A stretch of DNA of 41,334 nucleotides from SIG440 sp045532055 (lineage in GTDB: Bacteria > Bacillota > Clostridia > Monoglobales > Monoglobaceae). The notes under the pieces were generated by a model that saw only the letters and a program-made list of their open reading frames with translations, did not search any database and was not told the origin of the DNA. A program made the translations under genes and the position numbers. Location: positions 1 to 41,334 of the forward strand of contig JAZSFF010000008.1 of the NCBI GenBank assembly GCA_045532055.1. Reading direction: 5' to 3'. Positions 1-8,074 of this stretch are shown here, in pieces. The number at the start of each line of letters is the position of its first letter. Position 1 is the stretch's first letter.

Positions 1-615
1 CATATGCTCCTTTTGAAGGATGGCGAACCTGTATTCTCTGACGACAATGGTTATTCAAACCTCAGCCGAGAGGCACACTACTTCATGGGCGGATTGCTTA
101 AGCACATTGCGTCACTTTGTGCACTTACAAACCCAAGCACAAACTCATTTAAGCGTCTTGTTCCTGGCTTTGAGGCGCCTGTGACAGTAGGTTATGCCAC
201 ATCAAACCGCAGTGCAGTTATTCGTATTCCTGCATATGCAAAGGAACCAAAACTGAGACGTTTTGAACTCAGAAATCCTGATGCTACATGCAATCCATAT
301 TTCTGCTATGCGGCAATTCTTATGGCAGGTATTGACGGAATCAAGAATCAGATTGACCCACATGAAAATGGTTGGGGACCTTATGATATGAACCTTTTCC
401 ATCTTCCTGAGGAAGAAAAGGCAAAACTCAAACAGCTCCCCACTTCTTTGGGTGAGGCACTTGATGCACTGGAGGCTGACCATGATTACCTCACAGCAGG
501 CGGAGTATTCCCTGAAGAGTTAATCAAAAACTTCATTGCAACAAAACGCAAAGAAGTAAGCGAACTTGCGGCTATTCCACATCCTGCGGAGTTTGACAGA
601 TATTACAATCTGTAA
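1..615 (+). CDS. glnA: Glutamine synthetase type I, C-terminal part (5' end outside window)
   Basis: Makes glutamine from glutamate, ammonia and ATP. The reading frame is open from the first base, so only the last ~204 residues of a ~440-residue protein are present. Visible family signatures are NPSTNSFKRLVPGFEAP and NRSAVIRIP (ATP/glutamate site of the catalytic barrel) and the tail AGGVFPEELI ... PHPAEFDRYYNL, which resembles the enterobacterial type I tail more than the Bacillus one. At the position of the adenylylated tyrosine (KNLYDLPPEE in E. coli) this protein reads MNLFHLPEEE, with phenylalanine, so regulation by GlnE-type adenylylation is not expected. A strong terminator follows directly. 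Identity is near certain; the N-terminus cannot be judged. Confidence 0.96.
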   Translation, partial: HMLLLKDGEPVFSDDNGYSNLSREAHYFMGGLLKHIASLCALTNPSTNSFKRLVPGFEAPVTVGYATSNRSAVIRIPAYAKEPKLRRFELRNPDATCNPYFCYAAILMAGIDGIKNQIDPHENGWGPYDMNLFHLPEEEKAKLKQLPTSLGEALDALEADHDYLTAGGVFPEELIKNFIATKRKEVSELAAIPHPAEFDRYYNL

Positions 616-630
616 AATTTGATTTTTATA

Positions 631-664
631 AAAGGCAACTCTTTTAAAAGAGTTGCCTTTTGTT
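631..664 (+). terminator. Rho-independent terminator of glnA
   Basis: Perfect 15-bp palindrome (631-645 with 646-660) centred on TTTTAAAA and running into T-rich sequence, 16 bases after the glnA stop. Its 3' arm also contains the -35 hexamer of the next promoter. Confidence 0.9.
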
Positions 665-681
665 GTATCTGATGGTATAAT
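653..681 (+). promoter_or_regulatory. Sigma-A type promoter upstream of the malic enzyme
   Basis: TTGCCT (653-658), 17-bp spacer, TATAAT (676-681, perfect). Transcription would start near 688, giving a ~240-base leader before the malic enzyme. The -35 lies inside the 3' arm of the glnA terminator. Confidence 0.65.
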
Positions 682-705
682 GTAGGTAAGCGGATAAAAT
701 TATAT

Positions 706-924
706 ATGAATTGTTCAGGGGTTTTAAACCAGAACGTAAATATAATAAGCGGTTTGTGGTTCCAATAAGGCACCGGGGGCAGAAAGAAGTTACTCCGCAG
801 GCGAAATCTCGTACGCCTTGCCCGCAAATACGGCGTGCTGGTAAACGAATCGGTTCAAAAGAAGATTATAGAAGTTCGTGACGAACTGGGACTCGTGCAA
901 TATAAATTCCCCTGGGAGGATTGA
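706..924 (+). pseudogene. Possible degenerate small ORF before the malic enzyme
   Basis: One frame runs from an ATG at 706 to a TGA at 922-924 with a single internal TAA (codon 21, ~766-768). The second part reads like a real basic helical peptide: LVRLARKYGVLVNESV, then KKIIEVRDELGLVQYKFPWED. It ends 3 bases before the malic enzyme ATG and covers that gene's Shine-Dalgarno. The spacing of 'LxxLxxKYG ... V..xxxEL' loosely recalls Spo0E-type Asp-phosphatase peptides, but the SQELD core is not intact, so this is only an impression. Otherwise the 263-base gap holds just a promoter. It may be a decayed gene, a short peptide from an internal GTG, or chance. Confidence 0.22.
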
Positions 925-927
925 TTT

Positions 928-2100
928 ATGGATATCAGACAAGAATCACTGAAAAAGCATTATGAATGGAACGGGAAAATAGAAGTTATTTCCCGTGCAC
1001 CAATCAATTCAAGGGAGGATCTGTCTCTGGCTTACACACCTGGTGTTGCAGAGCCTTGTCTTGAAATAAACAAGGATATAAATAAATCCTATGATCTTAC
1101 ACGCCGGTCAAATCTTGTTGCGGTTATTACTGACGGCACAGCAATACTTGGACTTGGTGATATCGGTCCTGAGGCAGGAATGCCTGTAATGGAGGGCAAA
1201 TGTGCACTTTTTAAAGCTTTTGCGGATGTTGACGCATTTCCTCTTTGCATAAGGTCTAAAGATGTTGACGAAATTGTTCGCACCATATATCTGCTGTCTG
1301 GAAGTTTTGGCGGTATCAACCTTGAGGATATTTCTGCACCCCGTTGCTTTGAGATAGAGCAGAAACTTAAGGAGATTTGTGATATACCCATTTTTCATGA
1401 TGATCAGCACGGAACTGCAATAGTTGTTGCTGCGGCACTTATCAATGCACTTAAACTTGTGAAGAAAAATATAGGCGAAGTGAAAGTTGTTATAAACGGG
1501 GCAGGTTCGGCAGGCATTGCTATAGGAAAGCACCTTATGAATATGGGTGTAAAAAATCTTACATATTGCGACAGATTTGGCATCATTTACAAAGGAAATC
1601 CAAGCAATAATAGTGCACAGGAAGAAATTGCAAAGGTGACAAATCTTGAAGGAAAGCAAGGGACCCTTGCAGACGCACTTGCGGGTGCAGATGTATTTAT
1701 TGGTGTTTCTGCGCCAAATCTTGTTACAGAAGAAATGGTGAAATCTATGGCAAAGGATGCAATTTTGTTCCCGATGGCAAATCCTACTCCTGAAATTATG
1801 CCCGATATTGCAAAAGCCGCAGGGGCAAGAGTTGTTGGAACAGGCCGGTCTGATTTTCCAAATCAGATTAATAATGTTTTGGCATTTCCCGGAATTTTCC
1901 GTGGGGCCCTTGATTGCAGGGCTTCTTGCATAAATGAAGAAATGAAGGTCGCGACGTCTTTTGCACTTGCATCTCTGATTCCTGATGATGAGATAACTGA
2001 AGAAAATATAATTGCTAATGCACTGGATAAAAGAGTAGCACAGGTTGTGGCTGAAGCAGTGGTTAAGACAGCCAAAGAAACCGGTGTTGCAAGAGTATAA
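928..2100 (+). CDS. NAD(P)-dependent malic enzyme (malate to pyruvate + CO2)
   Basis: Cytoplasmic oxidative decarboxylation of malate. The 390-residue length fits the short bacterial malic enzymes without a phosphotransacetylase domain. Motifs in order: AYTPGVAEPC (catalytic Tyr ~36), TDGTAILGLGDIG (~68-80), PVMEGKCALFK with the catalytic Lys ~91, NLEDISAP (metal-binding Glu/Asp ~133-134), FHDDQHGTA (~157-164), the Rossmann loop GAGSAGIA (~191-198), and FPNQINNVLAFPG. The ATG at 928 has GGGAGG 8 bases upstream. It stands alone behind its own promoter. No clear terminator follows. Pyruvate kinase and a decarboxylase pump beta subunit lie 7-8 kb downstream and share the pyruvate/C4-acid theme. 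Cofactor preference (NAD or NADP) cannot be read by eye. Confidence 0.95.
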   Translation: MDIRQESLKKHYEWNGKIEVISRAPINSREDLSLAYTPGVAEPCLEINKDINKSYDLTRRSNLVAVITDGTAILGLGDIGPEAGMPVMEGKCALFKAFADVDAFPLCIRSKDVDEIVRTIYLLSGSFGGINLEDISAPRCFEIEQKLKEICDIPIFHDDQHGTAIVVAAALINALKLVKKNIGEVKVVINGAGSAGIAIGKHLMNMGVKNLTYCDRFGIIYKGNPSNNSAQEEIAKVTNLEGKQGTLADALAGADVFIGVSAPNLVTEEMVKSMAKDAILFPMANPTPEIMPDIAKAAGARVVGTGRSDFPNQINNVLAFPGIFRGALDCRASCINEEMKVATSFALASLIPDDEITEENIIANALDKRVAQVVAEAVVKTAKETGVARV

Positions 2101-2334
2101 TTTAATATTACAGAGAAATTATAATAAAAGGGAGAGTATTTCAAAGCTCTCATCTTGATTATTGGTAAAAAAGAGATATACTTTTACGTTGGTATGAGCA
2201 AGAGAATAATTGTTGCGGTTAGAAGTAATCATGAGCTTGAAAAAGATGTTTTTATACATATTAATCTTGCGGAAAGAAATACTAAGAAAATGGGCTGACT
2301 TGACATGAGCCAACCGGGGGAGGCGAGAACATAA
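2101..2334 (+). other. Gene-free gap with a possible small ORF (2194-2298)
   Basis: This 234-base gap lies between the malic enzyme and hflX. It contains an ATG-started 34-codon ORF (2194-2298) whose frame is open back to 2128. The peptide begins MSKRIIVAVRSNHELEK, which from memory recalls the N-terminus of GlpP-type antiterminators, but it stops after about 34 residues and no good Shine-Dalgarno stands before the ATG. It may be a gene remnant or chance. No convincing promoter or terminator was found here; a weak GAGAG/CTCTC hairpin at ~2132-2151 lacks a T-tract. Confidence 0.2.
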
Positions 2335-3582
2335 ATGTATACAACAACAGAAAATATAGAAAAAAGACCCAGGGCGGTGCTGTGTGCAGTTGATACAGGT
2401 GAGTTTGATATGGAATATTCCATGGAAGAACTGGAGAACCTTGCGGATACTGCAGGGGCGGATGTTGTGGCACATTTCGTTCAAAAAACATCCAGATTTG
2501 AACCTGCCACCTGTATTGGTACAGGCAAACTCGTCGAGCTTTCGGAATTTTGTGGAAATAATGAAATCGACATGGTTATATTTAATCATGAACTTACGGC
2601 ATCCCAGATGCGAAACATTGAAGATGCCACGGATGTATATGTGATTGACAGAACAACCCTTATACTTGATATTTTTGCCCAGCGTGCAAGGACTGCTGAG
2701 GGCAGACTGCAGGTGGAATTGGCACAGCTTAAATACAGACTGCCAAGACTCTCAGGTATGGGCAGAGTTCTTTCCAGACAGGGCGGCGGAATTGGCTCCC
2801 GTGGTCCAGGTGAGGCAAAACTGGAAACAGACAAGAGATATATAAGGGGCAGAATACAAAAACTTGAGGGACAGCTTTTGGAATTGACCAAACGCCGTGG
2901 TTATGCACATGCAAGGCGAAAAAAAGACGGGGTCATAACTGTAGCTATTGTGGGATATACCAATGTCGGAAAGTCAACATTGCTTAACACCTTGACACAG
3001 GCAGGGGTATTGGCAGAGAATATGCTTTTTGCAACGCTTGACCCTACTGCAAGAGCACTTACGCTTCCTGACGGACGGAGTGTTATGCTGGTTGATACAG
3101 TTGGATTGGTGAGCAGGCTCCCCCATAATCTGGTGGAAGCGTTCAAATCCACACTTGAAGAGGCGGTAAATGCGGATTTAATTCTTAATGTCTGCGATAT
3201 ATCCTCAAGTGAGGTGGAGGAACAGGTTCGGATAACCAAGGATTTGATTGCGGAGCTTGGGGGTGAAAGTATCCCTATGATAACTGTTGCCAACAAATGT
3301 GATGTTTTGGATGAAAAAACCGTTGTAATGGGCGAGAAAACTGTGTTCATTTCTGCTAAAACAGGATACGGACTGGAAAAACTTTTAAAAGAAATTGCTG
3401 ACGGACTCAAACCTACAGTAAAACGCTTGAAACTGCTGATACCCTACGGGCAGGCGGGACTTCTCAATCAGATAAGGCAAAAGGGTAAGGTGTTCAGCGA
3501 GGATTACAAAGAAAACGGCATAGAGGCCGATGCACTTGTTGATATAGTGCTGTTTGAACGGGTAAAGTATTTTGTAATATGA
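2335..3582 (+). CDS. hflX: Ribosome-associated GTPase HflX
   Basis: HflX binds the 50S subunit and splits or rescues stalled 70S ribosomes, using GTP. The 415-residue protein has the N-terminal HflX domain (~20-190), including the conserved LPRLSGMGRVLSRQGGG and GSRGPGEAKLETD segments (~136-166). The Era-like G domain follows: G1 GYTNVGKS (~207-214), G2 DPTAR, G3 DTVGL (~254-258), G4 NKCD (~320-323) and G5 ISAKTGYG. The ATG is preceded by GGGGGAGG at 2315-2322. It lacks the long N-terminal extension seen in some clostridial HflX. It is monocistronic, closed by a terminator before the spoIIIA operon. Confidence 0.96.
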   Translation: MYTTTENIEKRPRAVLCAVDTGEFDMEYSMEELENLADTAGADVVAHFVQKTSRFEPATCIGTGKLVELSEFCGNNEIDMVIFNHELTASQMRNIEDATDVYVIDRTTLILDIFAQRARTAEGRLQVELAQLKYRLPRLSGMGRVLSRQGGGIGSRGPGEAKLETDKRYIRGRIQKLEGQLLELTKRRGYAHARRKKDGVITVAIVGYTNVGKSTLLNTLTQAGVLAENMLFATLDPTARALTLPDGRSVMLVDTVGLVSRLPHNLVEAFKSTLEEAVNADLILNVCDISSSEVEEQVRITKDLIAELGGESIPMITVANKCDVLDEKTVVMGEKTVFISAKTGYGLEKLLKEIADGLKPTVKRLKLLIPYGQAGLLNQIRQKGKVFSEDYKENGIEADALVDIVLFERVKYFVI

Positions 3583-3609
3583 AAAAGAGGCATTCAGCCT
3601 CTTTTTTTT
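3582..3609 (+). terminator. Rho-independent terminator of hflX
   Basis: The stem AAAAAGAGGC (3582-3591) pairs with GCCTCTTTTT (3597-3606) around the 5-base loop ATTCA, followed by more T. It begins at the last base of the hflX stop. Confidence 0.9.
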
Positions 3610-3622
3610 GTGTTAAATTTAG

Positions 3623-3651
3623 TTCTATTGGTGGACAAAGCCTCATATAAA
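3623..3651 (+). promoter_or_regulatory. Candidate sigma-E-type promoter of the spoIIIA operon
   Basis: A -10-like CATATAAA (3644-3651) lies 14 bases after a -35-like TTCTATT (3623-3629). This is close to the mother-cell sigma-E pattern (ATATT-like -35, CATACAAT-like -10). In Bacillus subtilis the operon is sigma-E dependent. No good sigma-A promoter is visible in this 75-base gap. The match is partial. Confidence 0.4.
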
Positions 3652-3684
3652 TGAAGTAAATATTTGCAAAAGGGAGAAGAAAAG

Positions 3685-4617
3685 ATGGACACAAGATACG
3701 GTGAGGTTTTAAATTATGTGCCCCCACACTTGAGGGAGATATTGGGGCATACATTTGAGGTTATGGGGGATTATTTGCAGGAAATCAGAATACGCTCCGG
3801 CATGCCATTGGTAATAAGTACAACAAAGGGCGGATTTGCAGTTGCACCTGACGGAAATATTTCTCCTGCGGTGGGCGGTGCTTATATCATAAGCGAAAAT
3901 GATTTAAAACAGATATTTCAGGCGATTTGTGAGAACTCTGTTTATGCATTTATGGACGATATAAAACAAGGGTTTATTACTCTGAAAGGCGGACATCGTG
4001 TAGGTTTTACCGGACGAGCGGTTACCACTGGTGCCAGGATTGAGAACTTCCGGGAGATAAGTTCACTGAATATACGAATTGCAAGAGCGGTGGAGGGCGC
4101 TGCAAATTACATAATTGACAGCATTGCAAAACCGGAGGGGATAGTGAACACACTTATAGTTTCACCCCCAATGGGTGGAAAGACCACTGTACTTCGAGAC
4201 CTTACAAGGCAGATTTCTGATATAGGAACAAAGACGGCGCTTATTGATGAAAGAGGTGAACTTGCTGCAATGTTCAGGGGTGTCCCCCAGAATAATGTAG
4301 GGGTACAAACTGATGTTATGGATAATGCACCAAAAGAGCAGGCAGTGGTAATGATGTTGCGTTCCATGTCACCTCAACTTATAGTAACTGATGAGATTTC
4401 CACAAAAGCGGATGCTGATGCTATGCTGCAGTGCTTTGGCACGGGGGTATCGGTTATTGCTAGCACCCACGGCTGTTGTGCTGAGGAAGTTATGCAACGG
4501 GAGAATATGAAACCAATATTAGGCGGAATTGGTTTCAAACAGATAATAGTTTTGGAGAAAGAGGGTACAGGTATGAACACAAAGATTTTGGGCAAAGTTA
4601 CGGTGATAGACAAGTGA
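3685..4617 (+). CDS. spoIIIAA: Stage III sporulation protein AA, secretion-type ATPase
   Basis: Predicted ATPase of the SpoIIIA-SpoIIQ channel, which sustains forespore gene expression after engulfment and resembles secretion-system ATPases. From the ATG at 3685 it is 310 residues, close to the ~307 of B. subtilis. That start is preferred over the in-frame TTG at 3664 because GGGAGAAG (3672-3679) sits right before it. A Walker A loop (SPPMGGKTTVLRDL) lies near residue 160, followed by LIDERGELAA and the Walker B-like LIVTDEIS. The Walker A begins SPP rather than the usual GPP. It is first of eight genes and overlaps spoIIIAB by 4 bases. Confidence 0.95.
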   Translation: MDTRYGEVLNYVPPHLREILGHTFEVMGDYLQEIRIRSGMPLVISTTKGGFAVAPDGNISPAVGGAYIISENDLKQIFQAICENSVYAFMDDIKQGFITLKGGHRVGFTGRAVTTGARIENFREISSLNIRIARAVEGAANYIIDSIAKPEGIVNTLIVSPPMGGKTTVLRDLTRQISDIGTKTALIDERGELAAMFRGVPQNNVGVQTDVMDNAPKEQAVVMMLRSMSPQLIVTDEISTKADADAMLQCFGTGVSVIASTHGCCAEEVMQRENMKPILGGIGFKQIIVLEKEGTGMNTKILGKVTVIDK

Positions 4618-5135
4618 CCATGCATCTTCTTGCAAGCGGTGCCATACTCTTAGGGTGTGCATATCTGGGGATTCTGTTTGCCTCGTCATATAAGAGGCGG
4701 GTGGAGCAGATAACGGAATTTGAGAATGTTCTTATGCAACTGGAGTTTGATATTGATTTTATGGGTATCACATTGGACGAATCCTTTGAAAAGATAGTGA
4801 AAAACTGTGATGGTGGGGTCAAAGATGTATTGCAGTACGTATGTGAAAGACTGAGAAAGGATAGATTCAGTGATATGCCAAAATTGTGGGAACGAGGCTT
4901 TAAAAGGTTCAAAGGTGATATATTTCTGACCGATGATGATATAGATATTTTGATAGAATTTTCTAAGACCCTTGGTTGTGGTGACAAAACACGTGAAAAG
5001 AATAATATAAAGATGGCATCAATGCGGCTTAAACTTGCAGAGGAAGAGGCCCGTGAGGAAGCAAAAAGGAATATGAAGATGTATAGGGGACTTGGTCTCT
5101 TGACGGGGGTTTTTTTGGTAATTGTGCTTATTTAG
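4614..5135 (+). CDS. spoIIIAB: Stage III sporulation protein AB
   Basis: The 173-residue membrane-anchored subunit of the SpoIIIA complex is similar to type II secretion GspF-like proteins. An N-terminal segment (LLASGAILLGCAYLGILFA) and a C-terminal one (GLGLLTGVFLVIVLI) are hydrophobic, with a charged helical region between them (EDEAREEAKRN-like near residues 145-155). The GTG at 4614 overlaps the spoIIIAA stop (GTGA) and has GGTGAT at 4602-4607, implying translational coupling; the ATG at 4620 is an alternative. Identified by position and profile. Confidence 0.92.
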   Translation: MTMHLLASGAILLGCAYLGILFASSYKRRVEQITEFENVLMQLEFDIDFMGITLDESFEKIVKNCDGGVKDVLQYVCERLRKDRFSDMPKLWERGFKRFKGDIFLTDDDIDILIEFSKTLGCGDKTREKNNIKMASMRLKLAEEEAREEAKRNMKMYRGLGLLTGVFLVIVLI

Positions 5136-5156
5136 TACAAATGAGGAGGAATGTTT

Positions 5157-5354
5157 GTGGGAGGCGTTGATTTAATATTCAAGGTGGCAGCCATAGGAAT
5201 ATTGGTAGCAGTTTTGAACCAACTCCTTGTAAGGAGCGGCAGAGAAGACCAGGCAATGATGACAACTCTTGCAGGATTGATTGTGGTACTGTTTATGGTG
5301 ATTGACCAGATAAGTCTGCTTTTTGATACCATAAAATCAGTATTTGATTTGTAG
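5157..5354 (+). CDS. spoIIIAC: Stage III sporulation protein AC
   Basis: A 65-residue membrane protein with two predicted transmembrane helices (LIFKVAAIGILVAVLNQLL and MTTLAGLIVVLFMVIDQI), matching the ~68-residue family. The GTG at 5157 is preferred: GAGGAGG (5143-5149) lies 7 bases before it, but only 1 base before the ATG at 5151. The resulting N-terminus GGVDLIFKVA also fits the family better. It is part of the SpoIIIA channel in the mother-cell membrane. Confidence 0.92.
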   Translation: MGGVDLIFKVAAIGILVAVLNQLLVRSGREDQAMMTTLAGLIVVLFMVIDQISLLFDTIKSVFDL

Positions 5355-5365
5355 GGTATATGACT

Positions 5366-5758
5366 ATGGATATTTTCAGAATTGTGGGATTGGGTCTGGC
5401 AGCAGCTATACTTGCTGTGTTTGTGAAGAACTGGAGAGCAGAGATTGCAATCATGATTTCTGTGGCGGCGGCAATTATCATATTTTTAGCCGTGACACCG
5501 TACCTTAAAGCTGTTCTGGAAACTTTTGAAGATATTTCAAACCAGGTTGGATTGGACATAAAGTACATAACAGTTGTGCTAAAAGTAATAGGTATTGCAT
5601 ATGTAACCCAGTTTGGTGCGGAACTCTGCAGAGATGCAGGGGAGTCGGCAATTGCCACCAAGATAGAGTTTGGGGGCAAGGTAATAATTATGGCATTGTC
5701 CATGCCTATTATGTATCAGTTTCTTGAAGTGGTTGACACAATTATCAGATTTGATTAA
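5366..5758 (+). CDS. spoIIIAD: Stage III sporulation protein AD
   Basis: About 130 residues with three or four hydrophobic helices, including IVGLGLAAAILAVFV at the start and VIIMALSMPIMYQFLEVV at the end, as in SpoIIIAD. The ATG at 5366 (MDIFRIVGLG) is preferred over the ATG at 5360 because GTAGGG (5352-5357) overlaps the spoIIIAC stop and is better spaced. It lies between spoIIIAC and spoIIIAE with gaps of about 10 bases. Confidence 0.93.
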   Translation: MDIFRIVGLGLAAAILAVFVKNWRAEIAIMISVAAAIIIFLAVTPYLKAVLETFEDISNQVGLDIKYITVVLKVIGIAYVTQFGAELCRDAGESAIATKIEFGGKVIIMALSMPIMYQFLEVVDTIIRFD

Positions 5759-5773
5759 GCGGGTTGAGTGCAA

Positions 5774-6952
5774 ATGAAAAAGTTGATTTTTATACTTGGG
5801 TTTATATTTCTTTTCCCTACTTGTGTTGTTGCAGAAAGACCAGGGGGAAGTGAAGATGCGTTTAATATAATCGATCAATATACCAAAATGTATGGCGAAG
5901 AGCTTGCGGAGGGAGTGAAATCCCTGGAAGATACAGATTTAGGGTCACTTGTTCCGGGATTTGATGCAGAAGAAATTCTTTCGGGATTGGCAAGGGGCGA
6001 AAACATTCTTTCAGTTCATGGAATTTTTGACAAGGGTGCTGAACTTCTGGCGGGCGAGATAAGGGATACGCTGAAAATTCTTATTTTTATTCCTGTTATT
6101 GCAGTGCTGACAACATACCTGACTAATATGCAGGAAAGCTTTGATGGCAAAGGTGCTACAAAGGCAGCATTCTTTGTGTGTTATCTGATTATTGCAGGAT
6201 TGTCTGCGGCGGCATTTTTAGAGACAGTACAGTCAGGCAGGGAAGTGATAAAAAACATATCAGTATTTATGAGAATTCTGGTGCCTGTATCACTTGTTAC
6301 GTTGGCATCCAGCGGTGCACTTGCATCGGCAACAACTTTTGAGATGGTGTTTATGGGTGTGATTGAGATTACACAATGGCTTATAGATAAGTTTTTTATT
6401 CCCGTTATACTTATGACTGCGGCAATCAGCTTGGTGAATAATTTGTCAGAAAACCTTAATGCTGAAAAATTGGTGCAGTTTATGAACAAAACTACCAAAT
6501 GGGGTATAGGCATTGTTATGACATTGTTTGTGGGCATAATGGGACTTCAGGGGGTTGTGGCAGGCAGTGCAGACGGCCTGACAGTCAAGGTGACAAAGTT
6601 TGCTGCTGCAAATCTTATACCAATGGTTGGTGGGATTTTGTCAGAGTCGGTCGAAACAGTTATGAATTGCAGCGTGGTTATCAAAAATTCGGTTGGGGTA
6701 CTGGGAATAATTTTTGTTATTCTTATTGCCGCCATACCAATTCTAAAGGTTACGGCAAGTCTTATTGTTTTCAGGCTTTGTGCGGCAGTTGTCCAGCCAA
6801 TATCGGACAAAAAAATAGTAAAATGCATATCTGAACTTGCGGATTCTGTAGCGGGAATACTTGCCCTGATGGTCGCTGTTGCGGTTATGTTTATTATAAT
6901 TATTACAATCATCATAAACGTGGGAAATTCTGCGGCTATGCTGGGAAGATAA
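5774..6952 (+). CDS. spoIIIAE: Stage III sporulation protein AE, polytopic membrane subunit
   Basis: The largest integral-membrane subunit of the SpoIIIA channel (392 residues from the ATG at 5774; a GTG at 5768 would add two). A cleavable-looking signal peptide (KKLIFILGFIFLFPTCVVA) is followed by an acidic extracytoplasmic stretch (~25-95) and then about seven hydrophobic segments, for example ILIFIPVIAVLTTYL and IVMTLFVGIMGLQGVVAG. The C-terminus is very hydrophobic (VMFIIIITIIINVG). Order, length and topology all match the family. Confidence 0.95.
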   Translation: MKKLIFILGFIFLFPTCVVAERPGGSEDAFNIIDQYTKMYGEELAEGVKSLEDTDLGSLVPGFDAEEILSGLARGENILSVHGIFDKGAELLAGEIRDTLKILIFIPVIAVLTTYLTNMQESFDGKGATKAAFFVCYLIIAGLSAAAFLETVQSGREVIKNISVFMRILVPVSLVTLASSGALASATTFEMVFMGVIEITQWLIDKFFIPVILMTAAISLVNNLSENLNAEKLVQFMNKTTKWGIGIVMTLFVGIMGLQGVVAGSADGLTVKVTKFAAANLIPMVGGILSESVETVMNCSVVIKNSVGVLGIIFVILIAAIPILKVTASLIVFRLCAAVVQPISDKKIVKCISELADSVAGILALMVAVAVMFIIIITIIINVGNSAAMLGR

Positions 6953-6964
6953 AGGTGGATAGAG

Positions 6965-7459
6965 ATGGAATGGTTAAGAGATTGGATTATGCAGGTTGCG
7001 GGAGTAATTGTTCTTGGTGCAATCAGCGACATGATTATGACCGACGGAACCATGAAAAAATATGTAAAAATAGTTATGGGACTTGTTCTGGTTTTTACAG
7101 TAATAAGGCCTATTGTCAACATTTCTCCTTCCAGTATTGATATAGAATCTCCCAAGGATAGCCAACTTAAGGCTGCAGAGGTAAAAAATCGTCTTGGAAA
7201 GCAGGAACAGGAGCTTGTGTTTGATATTTATTGTGAAAAACTTCAGCAAAATATTGAGAATCATGTATACACAAAGTGGGGTTGTGAGGCAGATGCTGAC
7301 GTTATTGTTGAGAAGGAGGATAAAAATCGTTTTGGAAACATAACGTCGGTGCATCTGAAAATAAATGATAAAAAAACGGTGGACAGGGAGAGCATAAGGG
7401 CGGATTTGAGTGAAAGATTTGATGTAAAGATGAAGGATGTGAAAATTGACGAGTCCTGA
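6965..7459 (+). CDS. spoIIIAF: Stage III sporulation protein AF
   Basis: A 164-residue protein with two N-terminal transmembrane helices (VAGVIVLGAISDMIM and VKIVMGLVLVFTVIRPIV) and a soluble extracytoplasmic C-terminal domain (~55-164), as in SpoIIIAF. The ATG at 6965 has AGGTGG 6 bases upstream. It lies 12 bases after spoIIIAE and 17 before spoIIIAG. Confidence 0.93.
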   Translation: MEWLRDWIMQVAGVIVLGAISDMIMTDGTMKKYVKIVMGLVLVFTVIRPIVNISPSSIDIESPKDSQLKAAEVKNRLGKQEQELVFDIYCEKLQQNIENHVYTKWGCEADADVIVEKEDKNRFGNITSVHLKINDKKTVDRESIRADLSERFDVKMKDVKIDES

Positions 7460-7476
7460 GCGGAGGGAGCAAAAGA

Positions 7477-8058
7477 ATGTTTTTTGATTTTTTGAAAAGA
7501 CGAAACGGTTATGTTGATGTGGAAATAAAGGATGGCAAAGGTGTAATAAGCAAAAAAAATCGTTGGCTGATTTTTGTGATAATAGCCGCAATAGTCATTC
7601 TGGCATTTGGCGGAGGCAGTGGAGATAAAAAAGAAAAAGAAGTTTCCCCACAGTCAATCGACAAAGTGGACAGCAGCTACATAATGGATGCGGAAGAACG
7701 ATTGGAACAGATGTTGGCAACGGTAAAAGGTGCCGGCAGGGTAAAGGTAATGCTGAGCTTTGACAATATTGGCGAAAAGGTTCTTGCAAAAAATACAAAG
7801 GACCAACTGGAATCGGACGTGGGTGATGAAAGTTCTGCAAACAAATCATCTTTGGAAGAAAATGTAATGGTAATAGGTTCAGGCACGGAGGAAAAACCAT
7901 TTGTGGTCAAAGAAAAACTTCCTGTGCCATCCGGTGTACTTGTTACGGCAACGGGTGCGGGGAGTGAACACGTAAAGCTTGAGATATATGAGGCGGTGAA
8001 GGCTCTTTATGGAATATCACCTCACCGCATAAAGGTTACCGCTGCGGTGGAAAAGTAG
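7477..8058 (+). CDS. spoIIIAG: Stage III sporulation protein AG, channel-ring subunit
   Basis: SpoIIIAG forms a large ring in the intermembrane space. This 193-residue copy has a short cytoplasmic basic segment (FLKRRNGYVDVE), one transmembrane helix (~30-46, WLIFVIIAAIVILAFGG), a linker, then the ring-building-motif domain, including ERLEQMLATVKGAGRVKVML (~71-90) and the C-terminal VKALYGISPHRIKVTAAVEK. ATG start with GGAGG-like AGCGGAGGGAG upstream. In B. subtilis a forespore promoter precedes this gene; none was recognised here. Confidence 0.94.
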   Translation: MFFDFLKRRNGYVDVEIKDGKGVISKKNRWLIFVIIAAIVILAFGGGSGDKKEKEVSPQSIDKVDSSYIMDAEERLEQMLATVKGAGRVKVMLSFDNIGEKVLAKNTKDQLESDVGDESSANKSSLEENVMVIGSGTEEKPFVVKEKLPVPSGVLVTATGAGSEHVKLEIYEAVKALYGISPHRIKVTAAVEK

Positions 8059-8074
8059 AAGGGAGAGGATTTTT

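Noticed and set aside
2132..2151. Terminator after the malic enzyme
   Set aside because: The GAGAG/CTCTC stem is only five pairs and no T-tract follows.
1089..2153. Long antisense ORFs over the malic enzyme
   Set aside because: They lack ribosome-binding sites and family motifs and mirror a gene with clear signatures; they are frame shadows.
3664..3684. TTG start for spoIIIAA at 3664
   Set aside because: It would place the Shine-Dalgarno inside the gene; the ATG at 3685 is correctly spaced from GGGAGAAG.
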